Assembly: GCA_003694975.1 (NCBI GenBank)
Contig: RFJH01000050.1
Location: 1 to 6,663 of the forward strand
Length of the DNA: 6,663 nucleotides
Origin: Anaerolineae bacterium
GTDB lineage: Bacteria > Chloroflexota > Anaerolineae > Anaerolineales > Villigracilaceae
Direction: 5' to 3'
A program made the position numbers and the translations under genes. Of this stretch, positions 6,146 through 6,663 are shown in pieces. The notes under the pieces were generated by a model. The model was given only the letters and a program-made list of their open reading frames with translations. It did no database searches and was not told where the DNA came from. Numbering within the stretch: position 1 is the first letter of the stretch; every line of letters begins with the position of its first letter.

Positions 6146-6663
6146 ATGCCTCTCTGGCAGACCTATCTTCGACCACATAGCGTGGACGAGGCGCTCCGCG
6201 CGCTGACCTCGGTCCCCGGCCCGGCCATTCCCATTGCGGGCGGAACGGACCTCCTCCTGGATCTACGACAGGGCCGCCACAGACCGGTACACACGTTGGT
6301 GGACGTCACTGCCATCCCGGAGATGACCGCGTTGGAGATTCGCCGGGAGCGGTTGTATGTCGGGGCAGCCGTCCCTCTCCGTCGCGTCGCGACCTCATCA
6401 CTTGTCCGCGAGCATGCCCGGGCGCTGGCGGAGGCCTGTGACTTAATCGGAGGACCCCAGGTGCGCAACGTGGCGACCCTGGGTGGCAATGTGGCGCACG
6501 CGCTTCCCGCCGCGGATGGTACCATCGCCCTGATGGCGCTGGATGCCCAGGCGGAGATCGCCACATTGCAGGGTCGTCGTCTCTCGCCGCTGGGGGAACT
6601 GTTTCGCGGGCCGGGACAGTCGGTGCTGCAAGAGGGGGAGTTGATTCTGGGCTTCTATCTTCC
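6146..6663 (+). CDS. FAD-binding (medium) subunit of a molybdenum hydroxylase, xanthine dehydrogenase/CoxM family, 3'-truncated
   Basis: The frame starting with ATG at 6146 stays open to the end of the window (172 residues), so the C-terminal part is missing; relatives are about 280-290 residues long. The protein carries FAD between the iron-sulfur subunit and the electron acceptor in three-subunit molybdenum hydroxylases. Both FAD motifs are present: AGGTDLLL (31-38) and TLGGNVAHALPAAD (111-124), preceded by the conserved GPQVRN (103-108). They fall where CoxM of CO dehydrogenase has AGGHS and TIGG. GAGGTGG (6135-6141) overlaps the permease 2 stop and lies four bases before the ATG, so the gene belongs to the transporter operon. 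Iron-sulfur and molybdopterin subunits would be expected just downstream. Purine hydroxylation is the best guess from the transporter context; CO dehydrogenase-like, nicotinate or aldehyde-oxidising members cannot be excluded from this subunit. Confidence 0.9.
   Translation, partial: MPLWQTYLRPHSVDEALRALTSVPGPAIPIAGGTDLLLDLRQGRHRPVHTLVDVTAIPEMTALEIRRERLYVGAAVPLRRVATSSLVREHARALAEACDLIGGPQVRNVATLGGNVAHALPAADGTIALMALDAQAEIATLQGRRLSPLGELFRGPGQSVLQEGELILGFYL

Noticed and set aside
6163..6564. Minus-strand frame opposite the FAD-subunit gene
   Set aside because: The plus-strand frame over the same bases carries both FAD motifs and is open to the window end, so the minus frame is a shadow.

Overview
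The window looks like a piece of a GC-rich bacterial chromosome, most likely a member of the Chloroflexota (Anaerolineae-like). That assignment is inference. It rests on the style of the lipoprotein (a Thr/Glu/Ala/Pro linker directly after the lipid-modified Cys), on a membrane-anchored TPR-type protein whose C-terminal pattern I associate with that group, and on strong Shine-Dalgarno sequences. There are no RNA genes, CRISPR arrays, insertion sequences or phage genes. Every gene I can support lies on the + strand.

Layout. Positions 2-889 hold the 3' part of a gene for a membrane protein with a C-terminal helical-repeat domain; its 5' end lies outside the window. A weak hairpin follows its stop codon. 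Positions 890-1040 form a regulatory interval with a convincing extended -10 promoter, a leader carrying an orphan Shine-Dalgarno-like sequence near the predicted RNA 5' end, and the true ribosome binding site. From 1041 to 6136 lies a complete ABC importer of the BMP/PnrA (nucleoside) type: a substrate-binding lipoprotein, a strong intrinsic terminator-like hairpin, a double-domain ATPase, and two permeases that are overlapping or nearly contiguous. Nine bases after the second permease a further gene starts at 6146 and runs off the window: the FAD-binding subunit of a molybdenum hydroxylase of the xanthine dehydrogenase / CO dehydrogenase type.

How the genes fit together. The lipoprotein would capture a nucleoside, purine or related compound outside the membrane, and the two permeases and the ATPase would carry it in. 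The next gene belongs to an enzyme family that oxidises purines such as hypoxanthine and xanthine. The tight spacing suggests one uptake-and-oxidation operon for purine salvage or catabolism. The substrate is inferred from family and context, not shown by the sequence. The hairpin after the lipoprotein gene would let the binding protein be made in excess over the membrane components.

I did not find a radically new system. The points most worth a second look are the leader with a stabiliser-like SD, the three cysteine pairs in the binding protein, and the transporter-molybdoenzyme coupling.
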